From the NCBI GenBank assembly GCA_016906335.1, contig JADEYG010000012.1, positions 186,001 to 250,000 on the forward strand: a DNA stretch of 64,000 bases, given 5' to 3'. This DNA comes from Novakomyces olei (lineage: Eukaryota; Ascomycota; Novakomycetes; Novakomycetales; Novakomycetaceae). The position numbers and the translations under genes were made by a program. Shown in pieces: positions 48,151-58,812 of this stretch. Position 1 is the first letter of the stretch. Each line of letters starts with the position of its first letter. The notes under the pieces are model-generated. The model was given only the letters and a program-made list of their open reading frames with translations. It searched no databases and had not been told where the DNA came from.

Positions 48151-48602
48151 GCGGGTGCAGTTTGTGTACTCGCAAGAAGAAAAGGAATTTTTAACCACTA
48201 GATAATATCACAAGGGGGATGAGTATTCTGTTCTACATCATCATTGTCCACACAATGCTTAGCGCGTAGAGGATAGCAGAGTTAGAGGTAGCCGGTAGTA
48301 TGCAGAATGATTTGTTTAAAATGGATAAATCGAGGCACCAACTAGATCCGAGCCTGACGGGTCTTGAAGAGTATACAGTGTATATCATGCTTACATAAAT
48401 TTTTTCACAGGCTCACAAAAAGTGTTAGCGCTTGCAGATGTTACAAGTCAATTCCTTTAATGTTTGTCCGGTAATTTAATTTTCCGTTTAGTTTTTTCCT
48501 TTTTATAAAGACAAAATGGAGCAGTGTTTAATGCACGGATTTAATTTTATTATCAGGGCCAACAGAATTGCGGCCGTATGATTTGAGAGTGTATGCTACT
48601 CA
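48151..48602. other. Convergent intergenic spacer
   Basis: About 450 bp lie between the uL10m and RTF1 stop codons. No feature was recognised. Confidence 0.5.
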
Positions 48603-50994
48603 TTAAATATCAATATCAATATCAATATCAGCCTGGGCGATTATATCGTCAACTCCAGCTAATGTTTTCTTGTTTGCTTTCGAAATATTTTCCTGCGTAA
48701 TTTTATCAGCAGAAACGTCTGTACTGCCATCAGTAGTCGACGCTCCTTCTGCTTTCGCGTCTGGTGTAGCAGCAAGAGCTGCCGGCGTCGGGGAACGCGG
48801 AGTCGTGGGAGTCGAACCTCGATCGAGAAAAGTTCGCGGGGCTGTTTTGAGTCTCTGAAACGGATCAGCTGCGGCTCCGGCTGTAGCTGCCTGTCTTCGC
48901 CTTTCTTCCTGTAATCGAATTTCTGCTTTACGGATCTCGAGATGATTTACTTTGCGATTGCGTTCATTCAAACGAGTAAGCGCGGTCAAGTGCGTTTGCT
49001 GTCCCGACATTCGGCCTTGCAGTAACTCTTCCAGCACTAGAAGCCGCTCTTCCAATTCACGAATTTGGCCAACATCACCGGCATCACGAGCAATGACAAT
49101 CTTTTGTTTTATTTGCATTCTTTCTTGAGCCAAGTTTGTGGGGATACGTTGAGCAGCTTTTTTAAGCCGAACCATCTCTGATATCTCTTCGTCAGTGAAG
49201 GAATGATTTATCATTGCTCGCAGCTCGCGTGCTTTGCTGCGCGCCTTGCCTCTTGTGGGGAAGGGCATATGATCTTCCTGCATTTGCCGAGCCCAGCGAT
49301 CAAATACTTTCTATACTCAATTAGACTGTGGCCGATGAGGAACAAGATAGTTGGGAGATATAGAGTTGGAAATACTGAAAATGAAAAAGGAAATAAAAAT
49401 AAGAAAATAAAACACAGTAAATAAAAATGAGCAATCGGAGGCAGCAAATAGGGAATAAACAGCCAGCAGAACTTACGCTTTCAGTATCCTGATTAGAAAG
49501 GACATCCATAGGGAATGTTTTCTCACTCGAGCCATGAAGACACAACAATTGGACGTTTGTCCATACCCCCTCGACACGGTACGCGCGATTTGCCGGTACC
49601 ACAGCTGAACGTCAGATTTGAAGCTTTGGATATATTCGTGAAACAAATATTAATCAAAATTTTCCAGCATAAAGATATTCAAACGTCTAGCAAGTTGAAA
49701 AAAAAACAATCTGCATCCCAGATCCATAATCCCATTCTTGAATTCTTACCCTTGACTATACTCAATCGATAAACACTTTCTCGAGTTTGTCGATCTTCGC
49801 CAATTTTGACAATGGTGAAAGCCCCTCGCACTGCTTGTTCAAACAAAGGATTGAACATATGTTTGCTGCAAAGTTTACGGTCGATTTTCGCCCGATCGAT
49901 GTATTGAAGAGTGACTGGCTCATTCTGATCTGATTAATATACAGTACAATTTCATTATTTTTGTTTATTTTTATTTATTTTCTTTTTATTTTCTTTTCTT
50001 TTATTTTCTTCTCTTTTTAAGTTTATTTTTGCGGCTTACATCATCAGGCAACTCAAAAGATTCCTTAGTGTCCGCATGACGGTCGCCTACAGTCTCTTCT
50101 TCTTCCTCTTGATCATCCCACATTCTATCCGCCTCATTGTCATCCTCCTCATCGCCACTACTGCCCGAGGACTCGTCTTCCGAGTCCCATGAATCTTTCC
50201 CTTTCCGCCCTTTACGGCCACCCGCCGCAGACTTGGTCGACTTTTCTTGGCGCAAAGCACGCAGCCGTGAAAGTTTGTCCCTTTTAGTCTCTGACTCCGC
50301 TGTTGATTTATCCCGTCCAGAGCCTGTAGGTTAGGATAACGTCGATAGTCATAGACGGCAAAAGAAGACGAGGTTGGAAAGAAACAAACGCAAATTTGAG
50401 CATTCACAATTAGGGCCGCACAAATATACATCAAAAACAAACAAGCAAACATGAATAGCGGTAGCATACGTCGTTGGGATGTTTGGCGATTCAAACGTAA
50501 ACGTTCAGCCAACCTTTGCCTCTCTTGCAACCGAGCAATTTCCTCTTCACGCTCATACAGAATAGACTCTCGCTCAACTTCCGCCATACTGAGCAGACTG
50601 GATATTAACATAAAACTCTTTAAAGCCTTTACACAACATCAACGTACCGCGCACGATCCTCTTCGTCTTTGAATTTGCCTTCCAGAGGATAGGGATTAAT
50701 ATAGATACTGTCCTCCTGCGCTTCCTCTTCGTCATCGCTGGAATCGTACCTGAACCGTAAGTCGATTGCCCAATAGCCTAGTGCATTCTAAAAGGCAGCT
50801 TACTTGCGCGCTCGTTTGCCTTCCCGCTCGGGATCTACTGAAGATCCCCGTTTACTCGCAGTAACGCTTGCCGCCTTTGCAGGCACGACACCTTCAGCGG
50901 CAGAAGACCCTGCACGAGAGCTCTCTCGGCCTGAGCCTTCATCGTTCCCGTGCCCGGCAAGAGCGAGCAGCTCGTTCGACAGATCATCGGCCAT
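48603..50994 (-). CDS. RTF1: RTF1, Paf1-complex subunit
   Basis: Seven exons (50804-50994, 50648-50749, 50470-50597, 50040-50323, 49750-49924, 49477-49604, 48603-49310) encode 571 residues, close to yeast Rtf1 (558). Layout: a short N-terminus; a histone-modification-domain-like YDSSDDEEEAQ and YINPYPLEGKFKDEEDRAR; MAEVERESILYEREEEIARL; a Lys/acidic linker; then the Plus3 domain (about 235-340) with EPVTLQYIDRAKIDRK, AVRGAFTIVKIG, ESVYRLSIVKAVV and VEGVWTNVQLLCLHG. The C-terminal region starts KVFDRWARQMQEDH and holds the coiled coil with LTRLNERNRKVNHLEIRKAE. Rtf1 couples elongating RNA polymerase II to H2B ubiquitylation. The protein ends in a run of Asp-Ile repeats (DIDIDIDI). All six junctions fall inside conserved blocks and keep phase. 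Confidence 0.92.
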
Positions 50995-51094
50995 GGCAAC
51001 GTGCTTTACAAACCAGACCGGTGAGCTGTAAAATCAAGGACCAATTCATATATTATGTATATATATAATACATTGTAAGGTTAGAGATTTGTAT

Positions 51095-51327
51095 AAATAT
51101 AAAATATAAAATATAAAATATAAAATATAAAATATAAAATATAAAATATAAAATATAAAATATAAAATATAAAATATAAAATATAAAATATAAAATATAA
51201 AATATAAAATATAAAATATAAAATATAAAATATAAAATATAAAATATAAAATATAAAATATAAAATATAAAATATAAAATATAAAATATAAAATATAAAA
51301 TATAAAATATAAAATATATAAAATATA
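51095..51327. repeat. TAAAATA 7-mer array, about 32 copies
   Basis: Near-perfect tandem copies of a 7-bp unit (AAAATAT/TAAAATA) extend over about 230 bp just upstream of RTF1. The array begins about 100 bp before the RTF1 start codon. Confidence 0.98.
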
Positions 51328-51806
51328 CCCGTATCATCTACATAACATTCCTGTATTATGTACCTACCTAAAACGTGAGTAATTTAATCAAAATTTATAA
51401 TAGATATAAAAATCTAAATTCATATTAAATAGACATAATACAACTAATCGAATATAACGCCTATTCTTTCAGGGTGCGTTATATAGTATAGAAGCAAATG
51501 TTTACGCTTCGCTTACAGTGTTATCTATGTGCGAACGACCGATAATAATTCAAAGGCTAAAGTGCACATTGAATCGCTGATTTTGATCTGATTTGTGCCG
51601 CTGATCCACCAAAATTTCGGCCAAAATTTCAGCCAAAATTCCGGGCAATTTTTGCTTTGATTTGTAGGGCAAAGCTGTTTAGTATGCGCTACCGCATTGT
51701 GGACCATGCGTCGACGAGCATGATTGGTGCACGAACGGCACAGCAGGATAGGTATGTGTAAACCAAACCTGCCAGGCACATTTAAAAAGAAAAACTTGCA
51801 CATGTA

Positions 51807-51854
51807 CAGGAAACGGGCTTAGCAGGAAACGGGCTTAGCAGGAAACGGCTCTAG
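51807..51854. repeat. Three tandem copies of CAGGAAACGGGCTTAG
   Basis: Two perfect and one slightly changed copy of a 16-bp GC-richer unit end 40 bp before the PP2C start codon. Its composition differs from the AT arrays. A role as a repeated factor-binding site is possible (inference). Confidence 0.85.
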
Positions 51855-51893
51855 CAGCAGAAATAAAATAAAATAAAATTGATATAAATTCCA

Positions 51894-52913
51894 ATGCTAA
51901 TTAGCAGAGTAAAAGTCGTTTTGCCGTGTGCACAAACGCACGGGTACGCTTACTTTGCCGTGTTTGATGCGCACGGGTACGTTTGGCCCGCGGTTTACGC
52001 GAGCGACCACCTTCACACGCTTCTTTTCTCTCATTCAGAGGCGCTTAATGCCGGAAAGTATGAGCACGTGCTGACACAGACGTTCACGGAGCTTGATCGG
52101 CGTATGCTACACTGGGCCATGGACGGCAATGTCCTGCACAGCCCGTTACTTGGCGGCTGTACTGCGGTAGTGGTCGTATTGGATTTGCAGCGTGGAATTG
52201 TGGCCTCTGCCAATGTCGGCGATGCTCGCGCCGTCATGGCAGAGGCTCAGCAGTTAAATAAAAAGGAATCGTCCACTCAATGGGCACAGAAATACGCTCT
52301 TTCGGCAGCCGCCTCTGCGGCAGCACTCCACCCGGATACTCATCAGCCACACAGCCATAGCGCTAAACCTACGGCCAGCAAATCTTGCGAGCAGGTGATA
52401 ATCCCCTTATCCACGGATCACAAGCCTTCAAACGCGCCTGAGCGTAAGAGAATCGAGGAAGCTCATGGGAAAGTGGATATGCGTGAGGGCCGGATTGGGG
52501 CGCTTAATGTATCCCGCTCACTCGGAGATTTTGCTTACAAAATGCCGTACGTACGGACGGCTAGAGAGCCGTACATGCAGGGCGCAATTGATGACTTTTA
52601 CGAGCCTACTGGCGATTTCATATCCGCTGTTCCCGCTACCAGTGTACACCAGCTGCCTGCTGACGGACTGGAGACACGAACAGGCCACTCGGACCGGCAC
52701 ACGTTCATTCTGCTCGGCTCAGACGGTGCCTTTGTCGATAACACTACGGGCCTGCCCCTGGATGCGTGGATGGTGGACCAAACGGCTCGGTTACTAAACA
52801 TAGACTGGAGTCTTGGGGAAATCACACAGTACATTGTCAACTCTGTCGTAGGGCGCTCGCCTTATGCGGATAATACGACACTGGCTCTAGTTTTGTTGGA
52901 GCCTGAGCCGTGA
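51894..52913 (+). CDS. PP2C-type Ser/Thr phosphatase, apparently short at the N-terminus
   Basis: One exon encodes 339 residues. PP2C metal-site motifs are seen in order: YFAVFDAHG (usual DGHGG), LGGCTAVVVVLD with SANVGDARAV, STDHKPSNAPERKRIEEAHG, LNVSRSLGDFAYK, FILLGSDGAFVD and SPYADNTTLALVLL. An Ala/His-rich insert (about 125-165) separates the SANVGD and STDH blocks. The family's N-terminal G-x-R-x-x-M-E-D motif, whose Glu contributes to the metal site, is absent. Only 18 residues precede YFAVFD, so an upstream exon may have been missed. Codons around the start are GGGTACGCTTAC, which resembles a splice junction at about 51940. Substrate unknown. Confidence 0.75.
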   Translation: MLISRVKVVLPCAQTHGYAYFAVFDAHGYVWPAVYASDHLHTLLFSHSEALNAGKYEHVLTQTFTELDRRMLHWAMDGNVLHSPLLGGCTAVVVVLDLQRGIVASANVGDARAVMAEAQQLNKKESSTQWAQKYALSAAASAAALHPDTHQPHSHSAKPTASKSCEQVIIPLSTDHKPSNAPERKRIEEAHGKVDMREGRIGALNVSRSLGDFAYKMPYVRTAREPYMQGAIDDFYEPTGDFISAVPATSVHQLPADGLETRTGHSDRHTFILLGSDGAFVDNTTGLPLDAWMVDQTARLLNIDWSLGEITQYIVNSVVGRSPYADNTTLALVLLEPEP

Positions 52914-53340
52914 TTTTGCGTGTATATATGTTGTAAATGAGTAATATATATAGTAATATATAGTAATATAATATAGACTTGCTAACGACTTGTCGCAATA
53001 ATTTAATAAAAATTATTTACAATTCATAAATTTAATTTATTACAAAAAACGGGTACAAATGTACTGTGCAAAAATGATATAATTATACAACGACATAGTA
53101 AGAAGTATCCTTATTATAAATATCCTTGTTATAAATATCCTTGTTATACAATGACAGTACCCTAATGAATACTGATATTGCGTACAGTAACAACAGCTTC
53201 GCCCATGAATACCCAACCAACAAGGGCAAATGAGATAAAGCACAATAACATCCATTAATGAATTGCATCTATACGGTCATAATATACATTACAAAAGCGG
53301 AGCAGCCAGTACGCAGCCCGCCCAAGCTTTGCGTAAATAA
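52914..53340. other. Convergent intergenic spacer with a 15-bp repeat
   Basis: This lies between PP2C and catalase 3' ends. It contains three imperfect tandem copies of a 15-bp unit (TATCCTTGTTATAAA) at about 53106-53149. No gene seen. Confidence 0.6.
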
Positions 53341-54855
53341 TTATTCCCAGTTTTTAAGGCCAAGAGCATCGGCAACACGCTTGCCCAAACCAGGATCGAC
53401 CCTGGCGAACACTCGGCACTGCCTGGCTTTAATCTCGTCGCTTCCGCAGTTGGACATGTGACCAGAGACGTTGTCGATAAATCGGTCACGTGCTCCATCG
53501 TCAAATACACGGGTCCAAAGGGCATGCGGCTGCTCGAAATCAATGTCCCGTACTTCAGACAGGAAAGTCTGTGCCCGGCCGAGGTGCTCAATGTGTGGGA
53601 GTGAGTCACGCAGGCCCTTGGCAGCAAATGGAGCAGGTCCACGTGGCAGAGGCCGAATAGACGAAGGGTAATTGGGCCTGTCGCCCTGGTTGTCGATAGT
53701 ACCAGCTCCGTCTCGCTGAAAGTTGGCGATTTCATGCTTCACTCCCTTGGGCCTGTTGACTGGCAGTTGCTGGTAATTGACTCCTAGTCGGTGCCGGTGT
53801 GTGTCCGAGTAGGAAAACAGTCGGCTCTGCAGAACCGGGTCGGCTGAGGGATAAGTGCCAGGTGCGAAATGGCCAACGCCAAAGGCGAGCTGCTCAATCT
53901 CGGCAAAGTAATTGAGCACGTTACGGTTGAGAGTAAACTCGCCCACTTTACGCAGAGGGAACTCTGAGTGCGGCCATGTGTGCGTAATATCGAGGATATT
54001 GTACCGGAACTTTTCCGCCTGCTCGGGCGTCATTACCTGCACGTAAACGTCCCACGTGGGGTACTCGCCCCGCTCAATGGCCTCGTAGAGGTCGCGGGTG
54101 GAGTAGTCTGGAGCGCTGCCAGAAAGTTCAACAGACTTTGACTGCGGAAGCCAGTGGAAGCCCTGTCTTGAGATGCAGTGGATCTGGATGTAGTGGTACT
54201 CTGCAGGATTGTCCTGTCGGTTTACGATAAAAGTATGGCCCGAGTACCCGTTCATTTTACGGAACCCGTCGGGGACGCCACGGTCACCAAACAGGTACAG
54301 GACCTGGTGGACACTCTCCGGGTTCTGCGACAAGTAGTCCCAGAACATTGTCGAGTCCTGCAAGTGCCACAGATTGGACCCGTCCACCCTCCGCTTTTGC
54401 GTATGGATAAACAAAGGGAACTTGGCCGGGTCACGGATGAAAAACACAGGCGTATTATTGAAAACCCAGTCCACATTGCCCTCCTCAGTGTAGAATTTCA
54501 TGGAAAAGCCACGGACATCGCGCACGATATCCGGTGTCCCACGCTCGCCGCCGACCGTAGAAAAGCGGGTAACCATGTCGCAGGAGTAGCCGCGTTTAAA
54601 CATGGCAGCGCCGCATATATCCTCCAGTCCGTCCGTGGCTGTCCATGTTCCATACGCTCCAGCGCCTTTAGCGTGTACCACCCGCTCAGGGATCCGCTCT
54701 CTGTCGAAATGACTTAGCACGTCAATCAGGTGGAAGTCCTGTAGTAGCAGTGGGCCGGCAGAGCCGATACGCTGAGCCTCCATCGGCTCAGGGTACGGCG
54801 CTCCATTAGACGTAGAGTATACTCCGTGCTCGGGCGCTTTGTCGTTTTGCGTCAT
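53341..54855 (-). CDS. Monofunctional haem catalase
   Basis: This single exon encodes 504 residues. It is a small-subunit (about 500 aa), clade-3-like catalase that disproportionates hydrogen peroxide. The catalytic His lies in ERVVHAKGAGAYG (near residue 63). Other signatures are TRFSTVGGERGTPDIVRD, the distal Asn in NNTPVFFIRDP, and the proximal haem-ligand segment RLFSYSDTHRHRLG with the haem Tyr. No signal peptide is evident. The C-terminus LGLKNWE has no clear SKL-type peroxisomal signal, so the compartment is open. The chosen start (MTQNDKAPEHG) is the first ATG inside the homologous region. An earlier in-frame ATG at 54933 would place translation through the TATA-like element and is unlikely. 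Confidence 0.95.
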   Translation of the reverse strand: MTQNDKAPEHGVYSTSNGAPYPEPMEAQRIGSAGPLLLQDFHLIDVLSHFDRERIPERVVHAKGAGAYGTWTATDGLEDICGAAMFKRGYSCDMVTRFSTVGGERGTPDIVRDVRGFSMKFYTEEGNVDWVFNNTPVFFIRDPAKFPLFIHTQKRRVDGSNLWHLQDSTMFWDYLSQNPESVHQVLYLFGDRGVPDGFRKMNGYSGHTFIVNRQDNPAEYHYIQIHCISRQGFHWLPQSKSVELSGSAPDYSTRDLYEAIERGEYPTWDVYVQVMTPEQAEKFRYNILDITHTWPHSEFPLRKVGEFTLNRNVLNYFAEIEQLAFGVGHFAPGTYPSADPVLQSRLFSYSDTHRHRLGVNYQQLPVNRPKGVKHEIANFQRDGAGTIDNQGDRPNYPSSIRPLPRGPAPFAAKGLRDSLPHIEHLGRAQTFLSEVRDIDFEQPHALWTRVFDDGARDRFIDNVSGHMSNCGSDEIKARQCRVFARVDPGLGKRVADALGLKNWE

Positions 54856-54916
54856 ACTTTTTGTGTGGGAAAGTTCACTCGCTCCACAGTACAGCGAGCG
54901 TAGTGTGCCCGTCGGG

Positions 54917-54930
54917 GTATATATATATAC
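54917..54930 (-). promoter_or_regulatory. TATA-like element upstream of catalase
   Basis: A GTATATATATATAC palindrome lies 62-75 bp before the catalase ATG, embedded in GC-richer DNA. The position and isolation suit a TATA box for a strong or inducible promoter. This is inferred from position only. Confidence 0.5.
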
Positions 54931-56602
54931 CACGAGCTCTGCTGTGGAGAAGGGGTGATTACAAATATACAGTGTCCAGAATCGTTCCGTCCAGCGCTCA
55001 CGTTTGCTTGTCGATCCGTGCCATCTTGATCTGGAGATTTGCTGACAATTATCGATGATATCATTGGCCTAATTTTTACGGATATTTCGTATTGAGTAAG
55101 TCATACTTTAGTCATTTTTTCCTGATTCGTCGAGCGGGACCAAGGGCGAGTTGAGCGACGGGCGCGGTGCGTGCTTGCAGGCTTTTTACATACTTGCTTT
55201 GCTTTTGAGGAGGCTTGCCGTACTCACGGCGCTTACATAGGGCACAATGGTGCTAATTTGATTCTAAGCTTGGGGACTGTTTTTTATATTTTCAATTGCT
55301 ACTATGTCTCGTTGCCTTTTTCCGTTTCATCGTGCTCCACTGCTGGGCAATATTAGCCTTCTACATTGCCTTTATACACATATTATTGCTCTATTGCGAC
55401 GACTATTTCGCGCAACGATCAAAACAGATACCGGATCTCGTTATGTATGATGGATCTTTTATTCTCGGCTCAAAATCTACACGTCGAAATCAAATCGAGC
55501 GCCTGTCATTGGCACGATATCTCTGCAAACGGATAACATAACCCAATCGTAAAATAAATGACTGCTCTGACATATCACGTGACCCTTGATGCTAAAATTG
55601 ATATCGCGCTGTTGGGACCCGACGCTGCGCGTCTGAGCTAGCTGCAACTGAAAATGCATATTGCTCTTTGCTTATTGATGAAATTTCCCAGACTTTGTGA
55701 TTTTTTACGAACCGATTTTGCTAATTGTTAGAACATGGTCTTTGTAGTTGTCGCCTTATTTGGCACCAGATCCTTCGCCCGAGCAGAAGCTGGTACTTTA
55801 ATTAAGCAATGTTGCGTGCTTTGTTACTGATGACTCAGCTTCGCTAATACTCCAGTGCCCGAATTGGTAAGCCGTACACGTACAATCAGCGTTTGACTAA
55901 AATATATACACATATCCTACAGTGGGCACCACGCTGGTAATTTTTTCATTAAAAAGACGTCATCATATTAAACGGGAAAAGTACGAGCGCACCGGCAATC
56001 CTCATGGGTTACACTCTGTATGCCTATTAAACTGATAGAAAAAGAAAATTTATTGTGAACCAGCTAATCAATCAATAGTTTTCATACCGGTGGTCCCTTA
56101 TTCATTTCACCACAAACTCCGTTGCACAGTCTGCCATTGGCGGATGCGTGTCCCTGCATCTGAAGTACACAGGCTCGAAGCTCAATATGGTCGGCCATAG
56201 TTTAGTTTTACAGATAGAGATTAGACGGGAATGTTGAAAATACGAGTAGGAGTCGGGCATTTTTGGGTCTAAATGAGCAGTAGAAGCCAACAAGTATTGG
56301 AAATTACTACAGAAACAAGTGCACCGGTAGTAGTGCGAAATACGATTATGGTGTGTAGAACAGTTGTACCAAGAAGCATCACGATGCTATGACGACATGG
56401 ATGGGCTTTTACAAATCGCAATTAAATATACAAAATAATGATGCTAATAGTATATAATTTATTGCAATTTTAATAAATATTATGAATAATAAATATTATG
56501 AATAATAAAATAATGCTAATAATATAAATATTACTAGATACCGATTGCTCCGAATACCTCCGTGTCTGTTTCACCGTCGTTGTCAGGACAGCACATTCGA
56601 CA
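54931..56602. other. Long divergent intergenic region, 1.7 kb
   Basis: This lies between catalase (-) and MCR1 (+). Small plus-strand frames at 55171-55541 are hydrophobic and T-driven without family signatures. AATAAATATTATG-type repeats occur at about 56466-56535. Nothing else was recognised. The length may reflect extended regulatory DNA for the stress gene (inference). Confidence 0.5.
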
Positions 56603-57601
56603 ATGTTTCTGCGCTCTGCTTCACAATGCTTTCGCTTTGCGGGCGCCGGAGCGACTGCTGGCGCTCGTCGGCAGATGACGAGCCGAGCAAAGACCGCGCA
56701 GCCTCAGCGCTTTGGCGGTAAAACTGCAGCTGCACTGTTCGCCGTTGTGGGCACGTATTACGTGTACACGTACAACTCGATAGTGAGCGGCAAGCGTACA
56801 GTGCAAGCTGAAGAAGCTCCGCGTACTCTGACCGATCCCAACGCTTGGGTCGATCTGACTTTGAAGGAAGTCATAACAGAGTCACACAATACTAAACTGT
56901 TCCGTTTCCAATTACCGAGCCCGCAACACGTCATTGGCCTCGAGACAGCGTCGGCACTTGTCACAAGGTTCAAGGGACCCAATGACCAAAAGTTTACCAT
57001 TCGCCCGTACACGCCTGTCAGCGACGAGGACGAGCACGGCCACGTGGACCTGCTGATCAAACGCTACGAGGGAGGCAAGATGTCTTCGCACTTGCACGAT
57101 GACTTGAAGCCCGGCGATACGCTCTCCTTCAAGGGACCAATCTTGAAATACAAGTGGGAGCCTAATAAGCACGATACTGTTGTGCTACTGGGCGCCGGCA
57201 CTGGCGTAACCCCACTGTTTCAACTTGCACGCACTATTTTCAAGGACCCCAAGGATCATACAAACGTTATTTTCATTGATGCCAATATCACTAAAGACGA
57301 CATTTTGCTTCACAAGGAGTTTGACGAGTTTGAGAAAAAGCATCCCGATCGTTTCCATCCCACTTATGTTTTGGACAATGCACCGGATAACTGGAAGGGC
57401 AAGTCGGGCCGTGTTTCAAAGGAGTTGCTCAAACAATCGCTGCCCGCACCTGGCTCTGGCAATATAAAGATCTTTGTATGTGGCCCGCCTGGGTTCTACA
57501 AAGCCCTGTCTGGAGCCAAGGTCTCACCGTCCGACCAGGGCGAACTCACGGGCGCACTTGCTGAGCTCGGCTACAAAAAGGAAGACGTGTTTAAATTTTA
57601 G
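56603..57601 (+). CDS. MCR1: Mitochondrial NADH-cytochrome b5 reductase
   Basis: This single exon encodes 332 residues. There is an N-terminal basic presequence (MFLRSASQCFRFAGAGATAG), then a transmembrane segment (AALFAVVGTYYVYTYNSI, about 43-62), as in yeast Mcr1, which is anchored in the outer membrane or released to the intermembrane space. The FAD domain carries RPYTPVS (FAD-binding) and GGKMSSHLHDDLKPGDTLSF. The NAD domain carries GAGTGVTPLFQL and VCGPPGFYKALSG, and the protein ends EDVFKF, the typical aromatic C-terminus. It transfers electrons from NADH to cytochrome b5 and related acceptors such as those in erythroascorbate and sterol metabolism. Confidence 0.95.
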   Translation: MFLRSASQCFRFAGAGATAGARRQMTSRAKTAQPQRFGGKTAAALFAVVGTYYVYTYNSIVSGKRTVQAEEAPRTLTDPNAWVDLTLKEVITESHNTKLFRFQLPSPQHVIGLETASALVTRFKGPNDQKFTIRPYTPVSDEDEHGHVDLLIKRYEGGKMSSHLHDDLKPGDTLSFKGPILKYKWEPNKHDTVVLLGAGTGVTPLFQLARTIFKDPKDHTNVIFIDANITKDDILLHKEFDEFEKKHPDRFHPTYVLDNAPDNWKGKSGRVSKELLKQSLPAPGSGNIKIFVCGPPGFYKALSGAKVSPSDQGELTGALAELGYKKEDVFKF

Positions 57602-58095
57602 GGGGGATTGATTTCTAGATGATCTTAGACTCGAGGTTAGATAGAAGCCCACATGCTTGAATGATTTAAAAGTTTTCTATTTTTCCAGTCAGAGAATAAT
57701 CGTCCAGTGACACGACCTATTAGCCGTGTACGTATAGACTGATTTTGCAGTTGCTGACCGCGGACGCGCACACAATATGGATGAGGAGTCGGTCGGACAG
57801 GCAAGTGTGACTACAGTGTGTCTACAAAATAATTGAATTTCGACTAGAAAATAATTAAATACCCCGTAAAGATTTGTATCGTGCTTTACTTGTGGTGACC
57901 CTATAAGACTGCGTATTAATATTTTATCCCGTGACCATAGTATAAAAAACAATATTACTTGTATCCTGTCTCAAGTAAAGTCTACAATCAATTCTTGATA
58001 TTAATCAAGCCAACTAGGGCTAACCCTAGTGACTGCTAAATTAACATCGACAAGAGTGTAAACATGGCGAGGCAGTCCACACAACACTAGACACA
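57602..58095. other. Intergenic region upstream of eL31
   Basis: About 490 bp. The main feature is a telobox palindrome at 58013-58030, about 66 bp before the eL31 start codon. It is listed separately. Confidence 0.6.
58013..58030. promoter_or_regulatory. Telobox-like palindrome upstream of eL31
   Basis: ACTAGGGCTAACCCTAGT is an inverted repeat with 7-bp arms. It contains AACCCTA, the telobox core known to occur in ribosomal-protein promoters of several eukaryotes. It ends 66 bp before the eL31 ATG. Function is inferred from position and motif. Confidence 0.5.
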
Positions 58096-58501
58096 ATGGC
58101 ACCGGCACCGCGCACGAAGAAGTCGGCCATCTCGGAGGTGGTAACTCGGGATTACACCATCCACCTGCACAAGCGCATCTATGGAATCCAATTCAAGAAG
58201 CGCGCTCCTCGTGCGATCAAGGAGATTGAAAAGTTTGCCCAAAAGCATATGGTAATCTTAAAACTTTAATGTTATTATTATGTTAACGCTTCTCTAGGGT
58301 ACCGAGGAGGTCAAAATTGATCCGTCGTTGAACAAGGAAGTTTGGAAATATGGCATCAAGGCGGTACCGTACCGCCTGCGTCTTCGTATCTCCCGCAAGC
58401 GCTCTGACGAGGAGGGCAAGGGACTATACTCATACGTCCAGGCTGTTAATACCACGAATCCCAAGTTGCGCACCGTTGTCGTCGAGGAGGAGGCTTCGTA
58501 G
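58096..58501 (+). CDS. RPL31: Cytosolic ribosomal protein eL31
   Basis: Two exons (58096-58251, 58298-58501) separated by a 46-nt intron encode 119 residues, the family's usual size. The sequence is highly conserved: [40 protein letters not shown], then [33 protein letters not shown] and the acidic ending VVVEEEAS. It is a structural component of the 60S subunit near the tunnel exit. The intron has a GTTAAC branch-like site about ten bases before TCTCTAG. Each exon alone is short, so the gene is easily overlooked. Confidence 0.97.
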
Positions 58502-58812
58502 CTTGCATAACATGGGCATAATTTGATTAAAATATGAGCATCTTGGTTTGTAGAGGCTATAGGATGCTACACGTGAAAATGGCAATGCTTCCATGGATCC
58601 ACTCTTTGAATTGAGTAATGGAAAACAATTTTGAACAAGTCAAATTCACTCTTACTATACTACAGGAATGGATCATAGAGAAGCCTGAAAGGAAAATGTC
58701 GCGATTGAGAGAAATGCCGTTGAAAAATCAATGATAAAAATATATATTCTATAAAACACAACGGGCTCTGATTGATAATTATAATCAGATCTATAGTCTC
58801 CGATATATTCGT
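58502..58812. other. Convergent 3' spacer
   Basis: About 310 bp lie between eL31 and the pseudouridine synthase stop codons. No feature was recognised. Confidence 0.5.

Larger units (their letters stand above)
50995..51893. other. Divergent promoter region, 0.9 kb
   Basis: This lies between RTF1 (-) and PP2C (+). It contains the long TAAAATA array (51095-51327) and a 16-bp triple repeat (51807-51854), listed separately. A minus frame at 51525-51803 overlaps an internal CAAAATTTC-type repeat and is not believed. Confidence 0.6.

Noticed and set aside
55171-55541. Hydrophobic frames that might encode a small membrane protein between catalase and MCR1
   Set aside because: The sequence is T-rich, the two frames overlap, and neither has a recognisable signature or splice partner.
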